In this document: one piece after another, positions 9,320 through 18,015 of the stretch
How positions within the stretch are numbered: the stretch's first letter is position 1
How the letters are laid out: every line of letters starts with the position of its first letter
From: Profundibacter amoris
Lineage (GTDB): Bacteria; Pseudomonadota; Alphaproteobacteria; Rhodobacterales; Rhodobacteraceae
DNA length: 64,000 bases
Assembly (NCBI RefSeq): GCF_003544895.1
Contig: NZ_CP032125.1
Coordinates: 248,001 to 312,000, forward strand
Direction: 5' to 3'
The notes under the pieces: generated by a model
The model's database searches: none
Seen by the model: the letters and a program-made list of their open reading frames with translations, nothing else
What the model was told of the DNA's origin: nothing
Made by a program: the position numbers and the translations under genes

Positions 9320-10291
9320 ATGAAACTGAATATTGCCTGCCTTGCCGCGCTATTTGGGTTGATTTCACCTTCGATAGCAGCGGCTTATACGGTTTACGTC
9401 ACCAATGAAAAAGATAATACCGTCAGTGTGCTCGACAGTGAAACGCTTGAGGTGACAGACACCATCAATGTCGGCCAGCGCCCGCGCGGCATACTGGTCA
9501 GCAAGGATGGCAAGCAGCTGTATATCTGCGTTTCCGATGACGACACGGTCAAGGTGTTTGATACCGCCACGCTGAAACTGCTGCACACGCTGCCCAGCGG
9601 ACCGGACCCGGAACAATTCATCCTGCACCCCTCGGGCAACCCGCTGTATATCGCCAACGAGGATGACAATCTGGTGACCGTGGTGGATGTAGAAACCCAG
9701 CTGGTATTGGCCGAAATTCCGGTCGGGGTCGAGCCTGAAGGGGTGGCGGTCAGCCCGGATGGTAAGGTGGTGATCAACACCTCGGAAACCACCAATATGG
9801 CGCATTTCATCGACACCGGCAGTTACGAAATTTTCGAAAATGTGCTGGTCGACCAACGCCCGCGGTATGCCCAGTTCACCGATGATGGCGCATTGCTGTT
9901 TGTCAGTGCCGAAATTGGTGGCACGGTGACAGTGATCGACGTGGCCAAACACGAAGTCATTCACAAAATCACCTTTGAAATCCCCGATCTGCCCGATGAA
10001 ACCATTCAGCCCGTGGGGATCAAGGTCACGGCGGATGGCAGCACCATATTTGTGGCGCTTGGACCGGCCAACCGTGTGGCTGTGGTGGATGGCAAATCCT
10101 TCGAGGTGCTGGATTACCTGCTGGTCGGGCAACGCGTCTGGCAAATGGCGTTTACTCCGGATCAGAAATACCTGTTCACCACCAACGGCAATTCAAACGA
10201 CATATCCGTGATAGATGTAGAGCGGCTGAAGGTGATCAAATCCATTCAGGTCGGGCAGCAGCCGTGGGGCGTGGCGGTTTCGCCAAACTAG
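9320..10291 (+). CDS. PQQ ABC-associated YVTN beta-propeller protein
   Basis: Secreted seven-bladed propeller of 323 aa with repeats such as YVTNEKDNTVSVLDSETL and DDTVKVFDTATLKLL. The ATG at 9320 is chosen because AAAAAGGAAA precedes it and the signal peptide (LAALFGLISPSIAAAY) follows; an ATG 21 nt upstream overlapping the previous stop is less likely. This family sits invariably beside the PQQ-associated ABC transporter genes, as here. It differs clearly in sequence from the propeller at 5906-6850. Confidence 0.87.
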   Translation: MKLNIACLAALFGLISPSIAAAYTVYVTNEKDNTVSVLDSETLEVTDTINVGQRPRGILVSKDGKQLYICVSDDDTVKVFDTATLKLLHTLPSGPDPEQFILHPSGNPLYIANEDDNLVTVVDVETQLVLAEIPVGVEPEGVAVSPDGKVVINTSETTNMAHFIDTGSYEIFENVLVDQRPRYAQFTDDGALLFVSAEIGGTVTVIDVAKHEVIHKITFEIPDLPDETIQPVGIKVTADGSTIFVALGPANRVAVVDGKSFEVLDYLLVGQRVWQMAFTPDQKYLFTTNGNSNDISVIDVERLKVIKSIQVGQQPWGVAVSPN

Positions 10292-10306
10292 GAAGGGAAA
10301 ACCATC

Positions 10307-10741
10307 ATGAAAACCATCATTGTCATAGCATTGTTACTGACCGCACCCGCGTTTGCGCGTGATCTGGGTTTGGGTCCGGCGGGCCTGTTGGCCGGTAGCA
10401 ACAAAGAGGAACTGGAACCGATCACCCTGAGCGCCGGAAAACCACTGACCGACGCGCCCTATATGCTGACCTCGGGCACCTATTACGAGCTGACGATCAT
10501 TGCCGACGGCACCACCGCGCAAAAACTGACGGGCGGGGATTTCTTTCGGGCGGTCTGGGTCGACAGTATTGAAACCGAAAGCGGTAGCATCATGCCGACG
10601 GGACTGAACGGAATCGCGATGGAAGATGAGGGCGAGATGACCATCGGTTTTATCGCCATCCTTCCGGGCCGCTATGTGCTGGAAATTCCGGGCGCGCGCG
10701 GGGATACGCAGCGGGCTATTTTCAACATTGTCGGCAAATAA
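10307..10741 (+). CDS. Small secreted protein of the PQQ ABC operon, function unknown
   Basis: A protein of 144 aa with a clear signal peptide (ALLLTAPAFARD) and no transmembrane segment after it. The mature part is predicted mainly beta with a repeated turn pattern (TSGTYYELTIIADGTT, then ILPGRYVLEIPG), reminiscent of a cupredoxin-like or jelly-roll domain but without an obvious copper site. It lies between the propeller and the ATPase genes, with the stop overlapping the ATPase start (TAATG), so it is a genuine operon member. I do not recognise a named family. Confidence 0.8.
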   Translation: MKTIIVIALLLTAPAFARDLGLGPAGLLAGSNKEELEPITLSAGKPLTDAPYMLTSGTYYELTIIADGTTAQKLTGGDFFRAVWVDSIETESGSIMPTGLNGIAMEDEGEMTIGFIAILPGRYVLEIPGARGDTQRAIFNIVGK

Positions 10742-11481
10742 TGGACGCGGATGTGCCAGCGCTGCGGATTGCGGATGTCAGTCATTCCTTTGGCAGGCTA
10801 ACGGCGCTGGATCATGTTTCGCTGACGGTTGGGGCGGGGCAGTTCACGGCGTTGCTGGGCGTCAATGGCGCGGGAAAAACCACGCTGTTTTCACTGGTCA
10901 CGCGGTTATATGACAATATCACCGGCACGATCGAGGTGGCCGGAAATGATGTGCGCCGCCAACCCGGGCCAGCACTGGCGCGGTTGGGAATCGTGTTTCA
11001 GACTCGCTCGCTGGATCGCGATCTGACCGTGCGCCAGAACCTGTTTTATTACGCCGCCCTGCACGGCATGTCGCGCGGGGATACCCGTAAACACACCGCT
11101 GAAATGATTGAACGTGTCGGTCTGTCGGACAAGGTGGATGCGCGGGTATCTACCTTGTCGGGTGGTCAGTCGCGGCGCGCCGAAATCGCCCGCAGCCTGA
11201 TGCACAAACCACGCCTATTGCTGCTGGACGAGGCAACAGTAGGGCTGGATGTGAAATCGCGGCTGGATGTGGCCGAACTGGTGCGCGGGCTGATCCGTGA
11301 CGAAGGCGTAGCGGTGCTGTGGGCCACGCATTTGCTGGACGAGGTGCAGCCGCAAGATAACGTCGCCATCCTGCATCAGGGCAAAATCCTGACCGCAGGA
11401 ACTGCCCGTGACATCGCTGGCAAAGCCACGCTGGAGCAAGCGTTCCTGTCGCTGACCGGCGTGGAGGAGGGGGCTTTATGA
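10741..11481 (+). CDS. PQQ-system ABC transporter ATP-binding protein
   Basis: A cytoplasmic ATPase of 246 aa with Walker A GVNGAGKTT (about residue 40), signature LSGGQSRR (about 139), Walker B LLLLDEA and the H-loop His in LWATHLLDE. It is of the ABC-2/CcmA type that pairs with the permease encoded next (4-nt overlap). The paired set occurs next to PQQ-dependent alcohol dehydrogenases and is expected to move a solute across the inner membrane; the cargo is unknown. Confidence 0.9.
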   Translation: MDADVPALRIADVSHSFGRLTALDHVSLTVGAGQFTALLGVNGAGKTTLFSLVTRLYDNITGTIEVAGNDVRRQPGPALARLGIVFQTRSLDRDLTVRQNLFYYAALHGMSRGDTRKHTAEMIERVGLSDKVDARVSTLSGGQSRRAEIARSLMHKPRLLLLDEATVGLDVKSRLDVAELVRGLIRDEGVAVLWATHLLDEVQPQDNVAILHQGKILTAGTARDIAGKATLEQAFLSLTGVEEGAL

Positions 11482-12293
11482 GCAACACCCCCCTTGGCTG
11501 GCGCGGCCGGATGCGCGCGCTCTATGGCATCATCTGGCGCGAGGCCCTGCGCTTTGCCAAACAACGCGAACGTTTTTTGTCTGCATTGGTGCGCCCGCTG
11601 GTCTGGCTGTTCATCTTTGCCGCCGGTTTTCGCTCGGTTCTGGGGCTGTCGATCACACCGCCTTATGAAACCTATGTGCTTTACGAGGTTTACGTTGCGC
11701 CGGGCCTCTGCGCGATGATCCAGTTGTTCAACGGCATGCAATCCTCGCTATCAATGGTCTATGACCGCGAAACCGGCGCGATGCGTATCTTTCTGGTTAG
11801 CCCCTATCCGCGCTGGTTCCTGCTATCGGCAAAACTGTTTGCAGGGGTGGTGGTGTCGATCTTGCAAGTCTATGCCTTCTTGCTGATCGCATGGTTCTGG
11901 GGGGTGGATCCGCCACCGCTGGGCTATCTGACAGTGCTGCCCGCGCTGGTGTTGTCAGGGCTGATGCTGGGGGCGATGGGGCTATTCCTGTCCTCGACCA
12001 TCCGGCAGTTGGAAAATTTTGCCGGCGTGATGAATTTTGTGATCTTCCCGATGTTCTTTGCATCATCCGCCCTGTATCCGCTGTGGCGAATGAAGGAATC
12101 CAGCATTCTGCTCTATGATATCTGCCGCTATAACCCCTTCACATATGCCGTCGAATTGATACGTTTCGGGCTGTATGGCCAGATAAACTGGCTGGCTTTG
12201 GCTGTGGTTGCGGGGGCGACGTTGCTGTTTATGGGGGCTGCAATCTATGCTTATGACCCATCAAAGGGGATGCTGGGCCGCAAACGCAGTTAG
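11478..12293 (+). CDS. PQQ-system ABC-2 type permease
   Basis: Inner-membrane protein of 271 aa with about six transmembrane segments (for example FLSALVRPLVWLFIFAAGF, VVSILQVYAFLLIAWFW and LALAVVAGATLLFMGAAIYAY). ABC-2 type permeases usually export. It is coupled to the ATPase gene by an ATGA overlap and ends the operon. Confidence 0.88.
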   Translation: MSNTPLGWRGRMRALYGIIWREALRFAKQRERFLSALVRPLVWLFIFAAGFRSVLGLSITPPYETYVLYEVYVAPGLCAMIQLFNGMQSSLSMVYDRETGAMRIFLVSPYPRWFLLSAKLFAGVVVSILQVYAFLLIAWFWGVDPPPLGYLTVLPALVLSGLMLGAMGLFLSSTIRQLENFAGVMNFVIFPMFFASSALYPLWRMKESSILLYDICRYNPFTYAVELIRFGLYGQINWLALAVVAGATLLFMGAAIYAYDPSKGMLGRKRS

Positions 12294-12653
12294 ATATGTC
12301 CTCACAGGAAAATTGTGGTTTTCGGGACGGCTAAATTGCCCCGATTACATAGAATTATCCCTTGTTCGGGCCGGTCCGACATATTTGCGAGCAAATGTCG
12401 GGTATTACCACCAATACAGGATTGATGAGGGTTGTATCCGTAATGTGGCGTGAAGATTGGTGCTACAAAGGCGGGAATAAATAAAAAAATGATTGTTTTT
12501 ACAGATTTACGTTTCAGAAAAGTAAGAGAGAGCTTGTTGCAAAGCATTATCCGGCGGGTGGGCCGGCAGAAGAACAGTCTTGTAAACCTTGACTAACCTG
12601 TAATCCCCTCCTTGGGATCGTCACTTTGTAACGATACCAGACGGGAGCGATTT
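12294..12653. other. Intergenic region before the CUT2 sugar operon
   Basis: About 360 nt without a convincing gene. It holds the inverted repeat at 12376-12401 (CCGACA-TA-TTTGC-GA-GCAAA-TGTCGG), which may end the PQQ ABC operon or be a protein site, then a strongly AT-rich stretch (about 12470-12530) that probably contains the promoter of the next operon. No clear -35/-10 pair could be fixed. Confidence 0.5.
12376..12401. promoter_or_regulatory. Interrupted inverted repeat
   Basis: Arms CCGACA/TGTCGG and TTTGC/GCAAA are nested, with two unpaired bases on the left. It lies 83 nt after the ABC-2 permease stop and 250 nt before the next start. With no T-tract, a weak terminator or an operator are both possible. 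Confidence 0.45.
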
Positions 12654-13622
12654 ATGAATTTTAATTCGTTCAATCAGGAACGTATTGTATTGGTTGCGAC
12701 GGTTTTGGTTGTTCTTTTTGCGGCCATCGCTCTGCCCGGATTTCTGAACATCAGCAATGTGATTTCCATCGTGCGGTCCATTTCGGTGCTGGGGATTTTG
12801 GCGCTTGGCATGGCGATTGTGATTATCGGGCGGGGAATTGACCTTTCGATGGTGGCGATCATGGCCATGTCGGTCGCATGGTATTTACAGTTGCTGCACG
12901 CGGGGACAGATGAAACAGCCGCAATGTTGCTGGTGCTGGCTGCGGTTATCTTTATCGGCGCGGTAAACGGGTTTCTTGTTGCCTATGCGGATGTCCCGCC
13001 GATTTTTGTCACGCTGGCAACCGGTTTGTTCGTTTTCGGGTTTATCCGGTCGCAAGTTATTCCGTCCGATGCGGTGACGGTTCCGGCCGGTCACTGGCTG
13101 GAAACTGTCGGTGCTTTGCGGTTTGCCGGCATCCCGGTTGATGTTTTTGTTTTTCTGGCATTGGCCTTTGCAACGTTTATCTTCCTGCGTTTCACGAAAT
13201 GGGGGCGCTATGTCTATTATGCCGGCGACAATCCCGCTGCCGCGCGCAATATCGGTATTCCGGTGCGGCCGATGCTTGTCTTGCGCTATGTCTTGTCTGC
13301 TTTGTTGTCCTTCATTGCCGGCATGTTGACCGCAGCAAGTCTGCTGTCGATCCAGACGCGGGTGATCAATTCGAACCTTCTGTATGACGTTATTCTGGTC
13401 ACCGTGATCGGCGGCATTGGCCTGTCGGGGGGCAAGGGGGGCGTGCGCAATGTTCTGATCGGTGCGGCCTTGATCGGCATCCTGCTGAACGTAATGACCA
13501 TCGCCAATATTTCGCTGCTGTATCAAAACCTGATCAAATCAACGATCCTGCTGGCGGCCATCATTCTGGATGGATGGCTGAACCCAAGGGACGAACAGAC
13601 CGCCCAGCAAGGGGATATCTAG
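12654..13622 (+). CDS. CUT2-family sugar ABC transporter permease (RbsC/AraH-like)
   Basis: Inner-membrane permease of 322 aa with about nine transmembrane segments. The EAA-like region AARNIGIPVRPMLVLRYVLSAL and the motif GGIGLSGGKGGVRNVLIGA are typical of ribose/xylose-type permeases. The ATG at 12654 has GGGAG upstream. It opens an operon with a binding protein, a second permease fused to a propeller, another propeller and a double ATPase. The sugar is not known. Confidence 0.9.
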   Translation: MNFNSFNQERIVLVATVLVVLFAAIALPGFLNISNVISIVRSISVLGILALGMAIVIIGRGIDLSMVAIMAMSVAWYLQLLHAGTDETAAMLLVLAAVIFIGAVNGFLVAYADVPPIFVTLATGLFVFGFIRSQVIPSDAVTVPAGHWLETVGALRFAGIPVDVFVFLALAFATFIFLRFTKWGRYVYYAGDNPAAARNIGIPVRPMLVLRYVLSALLSFIAGMLTAASLLSIQTRVINSNLLYDVILVTVIGGIGLSGGKGGVRNVLIGAALIGILLNVMTIANISLLYQNLIKSTILLAAIILDGWLNPRDEQTAQQGDI

Positions 13623-13760
13623 CAATACCATCATAAACACATCAATCCGAAATCAAGGGGGAACAATCAACGGGGTCTGCATAACCCGCAACACATGAGC
13701 GGTATATCCGCCATCAATATGCAACCAATAAAAAAATACAAAACCAATATGGAGAGAAAA

Positions 13761-14772
13761 ATGAATATCCTGAAATCTGCCATCGGTGCGATTGCGATTG
13801 CGACCGCCACGTTTGCCGCCCTGCCTGCTGCAGCCCAAGACCCCGGCCCCGAAGCCTACAAGAACGCCCTTGAAGGCAAGCGCATTGTTATGGTGCCCAT
13901 GGCCATGGGCTTTGATCTGGCGCAGGGATGGGCTGGTTATCTGTCAATAGAAATCCCGAATTTCGGCGGCGTTTTCGAAACCCGTGACCCGAACTGGAGC
14001 GTAGAAGCCGGCGCGCAAGCCATTGCCGAGGCCATCACCTCTGATCCCAAGCCCGATGTGCTGATCGTGATGGCGCCTGACATGAATTCCTACAGCAAAC
14101 TGATGCGCCGCGCGCAAAAGGCCGGTATTTTCGTATTCCTGATCGACAATCCTGCAAATTTCAAGGCGGATGCGTTTTTTGGCGGCGACTGGACAGAAAT
14201 GGGCCGGATCGAGGCCAAAGAGGCGGTTCGTGCCTGTGGCGAAGGATCGTCCAAGCAGATCGGGCTGGTTCAGGGGGACCAGACCAACGCAACCAGCCTG
14301 TTCCAGTATAACGGGATCGTCGAGGAAATGGCCAAGCATGACGGTTTCGAGATTGTGGCCGAGCCATTCTCGAACTGGGATGCAACCACATCGCGCACCG
14401 TCACCACAACGATGCTGCAACAGCATCCCGACATCTGCGCCATCATTGATTTCTGGGATGGTGATGCTGTGGGGGCCGCTGCCGCCATTCGCGAGGCAGG
14501 CCTGTCGGGCAAGGTTCATCTGATCGCCAATGGTGGTGGTGAAAAATCCGCCAACTGTGACGCGATCAAGAACGGCACATACGGCGCTGTTGTTTCAACC
14601 AGCGTAGAGCGTGAATCTCTACGATATGCTGGCAATGATGAAGTATCTGCTTCAAAGCAACGTCAAGCCGGGTGACTCGGCAACATATATCTACACCGAG
14701 ACCGACACGATCAATGATATGACCATGACGGATAGCAGTTGCTGGGATCTGAGTGCCCTGACCGCTCAATAA
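13761..14772 (+). pseudogene. CUT2 sugar-binding protein, frameshifted near the 3' end
   Basis: Periplasmic sugar-binding protein (type 1 fold) with a signal peptide (ATFAALPAAAQDP) and the expected patterns KPDVLIVMAPD, LIDNPANF and IDFWDGDAVGAAAAIREAG. The frame opened at 13761 ends at 14675 with an unrelated tail (ASKQRQAG). From about 14610 the family-like C-terminus continues one base out of phase (VNLYDMLAMMKYLL, then DSSCWDLSALTAQ) to a stop at 14770-14772. This means one extra base or two missing bases around 14605-14612. If real it would disable the gene; a sequencing error is equally possible. The preferred start has GGAGAG upstream. Confidence 0.82.
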
Positions 14773-14783
14773 TATCTAAAAGG

Positions 14784-14815
14784 GGGGAAGGCGGCTGTTT
14801 TCAGTGGCCTTCCCC
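14784..14815 (+). promoter_or_regulatory. Hairpin after the sugar-binding protein gene
   Basis: A perfect 9-bp stem GGGGAAGGC/GCCTTCCCC with a 14-nt loop, 11 nt after the repaired stop of the binding-protein gene and before the fused permease gene. There is no T-tract. It probably stabilises the upstream mRNA or partly ends transcription. Confidence 0.65.
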
Positions 14816-14843
14816 TGAATATTGCAGGGTTGGGAATTAAGAA

Positions 14844-16964
14844 ATGACACTACGGGAACGGTTGCACGCCTGGCGCTATAATCTGGTGCCGGATCACATT
14901 ATTGGCGAAATTCTGGAAAAGAAATGGACTGACAGCGCCATTCCCTTCGTGGTTCTGGTTGCCACTGTTGTCGGTTTCGGCACCGCCATACCCGGCTTTT
15001 TCTCGCCTTATTCCTTGCAGGAATCCACGCGCCAACTGGGGGAATTCAGTCTGGTTGTCATCGGCATGACGGTTGTCATACTGGGCGGCGGGATCGACCT
15101 TGCGGTGGGGGCGGTTTTTGCCCTGTCGGCCTTTGCGGCCATTGCCACCTTTTTCATCTTTGCCATGCCCGTTTGGGTGGCCTGTCTGGCCGCTGTCGCA
15201 ACCGGCGTATTTATTGGCGCGATCAACGGGTTTCTGATCGGATATATCCGGTTAAGGGCCTTTTTGACCACGCTGGTGACACTGATCATCGGGCGGGCGG
15301 TTTTCGAAATTCTGATTGTTAATTTTGCGGGCAAGGCGCAGATGTCCCAGGTCTATTCCGAGCTGTGGGATTTCATCGGTGATGATACGATCCTGGGGGC
15401 GTCTGTTCCCGTCTGGACGGCGTTGATCATTGCGGTGATTGCCCACATCGCCCTGACCCGTTCGCGCATCGGCTGGCATATTCTTGCGGTGGGCGGGTCG
15501 CGCCGGTCGGCCCATAACGCTGGGATCAGGGTGCGCAGGATGGTGTTTCTGACCTATGTGTTTTCCGGCTTTACCGCGGGGCTGGCCGGGTTCCTGTTTG
15601 CCACCCGCCTTAGCGGGGCCGGAATCGGCACCGGGCACGGGCTGGAAATTCTGGCGCTGACGGCGGCTGTGGTTGGCGGCAATTCATTGGGGGGCGGGCG
15701 CGGCTCTATTGTCAAAGGCCTGATGGGGGCGATCATTGTGCTGGTCATGACCAACGGGTTGATCCGGCTTGGCTATGGCACCGGCACAAACCAGATGGTT
15801 CTGGGCCTTCTGCTGGCCGCTGCGGTTACCATCGACATCCGTTGGCTAAAGAACCGCCACAAGGTGCTGAATGAAATGTATGTGGCACCGGTCTATTTGA
15901 AAATGGTCGATGCCCCCTCCGCCGAGGCCGGTTCCGGCACCAAATACGAACTGAACAGCAAACTGTCGCAGGCGCGCTCGATCGGATTGGGCGAGGTGGA
16001 AGGCCCCGAGGATGTTATTCTGGACCGCAATGACAACCTTTATTGCGGCACTCGCCACGGCGAGGTGGTGCGCTTTTTCGCGCCGGATTACACCCGATGG
16101 GAGGTGTTCGCCCATGTCGGGGGCTTTCCGCTGGGACTGGCGTTTGACAAGGACGATAATCTGATCAGTTGTGTCGGGGCGATGGGCCTTTATTCGATTT
16201 CACCGGATCGCAAGGTCACCCGCCTGACCGCCGAAACCCGACGCTCGCTGACCTCGATTGTCGATGACGCGGTGTTGCGGGACCCGAATGATCTGGACAT
16301 CGCGCCCGATGGCAAAATCTATTTCACCGATTCAACCAAACGCTATGACGCGCATGACTGGACGCTGGATTCGATTGAAAACCGCGGCACGGGCCGGTTG
16401 CTGGTTTACAATCCCGAAGACGGCAGCACCAAAACCCTGCTGGATGGCTATCATTACACCAATGGTGTCACCATTGCCCATGACAACAAATCGCTGCTGT
16501 TTTGCGAAACATGGACCTGCCGTATTCACCGCTATTGGCTGGAAGGCCCCAAGAAAGGCAAAGCCGAGATCCTGATCGACGATCTGCCCGGTTATCCCGA
16601 CAACATCAACCGCGCCTCGGACGGCACCTACTGGATGGCCTGGCTGGGCATGCGCACGCCCAGTTTCGATCTGTCCCTGCGCCACCCCGATTTTCGCAAA
16701 CGCATGACCCGCCGCCTGCCACAGGACGAATGGCTGTTTGCCAATGTCAACAATGGCGGGGTGATCAAATTCGACGACAGCGGCAAAATTTTGATGACAC
16801 TGGGCGATCTGGACGGCATGGCGCATCCTTCGGTAACGTCGATGCGTGAACACAAGGGGCAGTTGTTTATCGGTGGCATCCTGAACAACCGGATCGGTGT
16901 GTTCGATATCGAAGGGGCGGATCAGAACTGGACCGCGCCGGTTGATTATTGGGGGGGGAAGTAA
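14844..16964 (+). CDS. Sugar ABC permease fused to SMP-30/strictosidine-synthase-like propeller
   Basis: A 706-aa fusion. Residues 1 to about 335 form a CUT2 permease with about ten membrane segments (ILGGGIDLAVGAVFALSAF; SRRSAHNAGIRVRRM; GGNSLGGGRGSIVKGLMGA). A linker (about 335-380) leads to a beta-propeller (about 385-706) with GPEDVILDRNDNLYCGTRHG, RDPNDLDIAPDGKIYFTDS, YTNGVTIAHDNKSLLFCETW and GYPDNINRASDGTYWMAW, as in strictosidine-synthase/gluconolactonase relatives. There is no stop or ribosome site between the parts, so the fusion is real in this sequence. The side of the membrane on which the propeller lies is not clear. A lactonase acting on the transported sugar would fit, but catalysis is not proven. 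The start of the next gene overlaps its stop (TAATG). Confidence 0.85.
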   Translation: MTLRERLHAWRYNLVPDHIIGEILEKKWTDSAIPFVVLVATVVGFGTAIPGFFSPYSLQESTRQLGEFSLVVIGMTVVILGGGIDLAVGAVFALSAFAAIATFFIFAMPVWVACLAAVATGVFIGAINGFLIGYIRLRAFLTTLVTLIIGRAVFEILIVNFAGKAQMSQVYSELWDFIGDDTILGASVPVWTALIIAVIAHIALTRSRIGWHILAVGGSRRSAHNAGIRVRRMVFLTYVFSGFTAGLAGFLFATRLSGAGIGTGHGLEILALTAAVVGGNSLGGGRGSIVKGLMGAIIVLVMTNGLIRLGYGTGTNQMVLGLLLAAAVTIDIRWLKNRHKVLNEMYVAPVYLKMVDAPSAEAGSGTKYELNSKLSQARSIGLGEVEGPEDVILDRNDNLYCGTRHGEVVRFFAPDYTRWEVFAHVGGFPLGLAFDKDDNLISCVGAMGLYSISPDRKVTRLTAETRRSLTSIVDDAVLRDPNDLDIAPDGKIYFTDSTKRYDAHDWTLDSIENRGTGRLLVYNPEDGSTKTLLDGYHYTNGVTIAHDNKSLLFCETWTCRIHRYWLEGPKKGKAEILIDDLPGYPDNINRASDGTYWMAWLGMRTPSFDLSLRHPDFRKRMTRRLPQDEWLFANVNNGGVIKFDDSGKILMTLGDLDGMAHPSVTSMREHKGQLFIGGILNNRIGVFDIEGADQNWTAPVDYWGGK

Positions 16965-18003
16965 TGTTTCTTGATCCGATACTGGACATTTTCCGAGGCA
17001 AGACCATCACCATCCCGCCGCTGGACGGGGCATATCGCGCGAATACCGCGCTGGAGGATGCTCCGCTATTCTGCGCATTACCGGCTGCGGATAATCTGGC
17101 TGTTCTGGATGGGAAAATCATCGCCAGCAGCGCAAACAGGCTGTGTGGGTTTGACGCGAATGGAATGGCCGAAACGCTGTTTGAATACGCCACCCCTGTC
17201 ACGGCACTTGCGGTGTCGCCTTCGGGCGAACTGGCAGTAGCGCTTGAGGATGGCACGCTGACAATCGATGGCAATCCATGTGACATGCCAGAGGGTCTGA
17301 TCTGTATCACAGCACTTGCCTACGGGGCGGACGGGGCCTTGTGGCTGGCCAATGGCTCGGCCAGAAATACGGCTTCGGATTGGGTGGTTGATCTGATGCA
17401 GAAAAATGCAACGGGGTCTGTCTGGAAGCAGGACGCGGGGAAATTTGTAAGAATCGCGGGGGGCTGGCCTGGCCCTATGGTCTGTTGCCCGATGACAAAG
17501 GCAATGTGGTGGTCAGCGAAAGCTGGCGACACCGGCTGATCCGGCTGGACGGGGCCAGCGGCAAGGTTGCGCCGGTCATCACCCATATTCCGGGCTATCC
17601 GGCCCGCCTGTCCCCGCGCGCGGATGGTGGCGCGTTGATGTCGGTTTTTGCGCCACGCAACCGGCTGATCGAACTGGTCCTGCTGGAAAAACATTATCGC
17701 GCCGACATGATGGAACAGGTGCCGCGCAGGTTCTGGATTGCACCGGCATTGGCGACAGGGGCAAGTTTCATGGAGCCGCTGCAAATCGGCGGGATGAAGA
17801 TTATGGGGGTTCACAAACCCTGGTCGCCCAGCCGGTCCTACGGCATGGTGGTGCGGTTGAATGCCGATCTGCATCCGGTCGACAGCTTTCACAGCCGCGC
17901 AAATGGCAAACGTCACGGCACATGTGCCGCGATCGAGCATGATCACCGCATTATCGTTGCTTCCAAGGGTGGCAATGCCATCCTGAAGCTGAACGTGACA
18001 TAG
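16964..18003 (+). pseudogene. SMP-30-like beta-propeller protein, frameshifted at a G-run
   Basis: A second propeller, about 346 aa if repaired. The first part (16964 to about 17458) reads MFLDPILDIFRG, then DNLAVLDGKII and LAYGADGALWLANGSA. The second part continues from about 17461 in another frame: LAWPYGLLPDDKGNVVVSES, then PGYPARLSPRADGGALMSVF. The switch falls on a run of six G at 17458-17463 and is explained by loss of one G. This may be a sequencing or assembly error, slippage, or a true mutation. There is no signal peptide. It is close in fold to the propeller fused to the upstream permease and overlaps its stop by 1 nt, so it belongs to the same operon. Confidence 0.8.
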
Positions 18004-18015
18004 GGGGCAGGGGTA

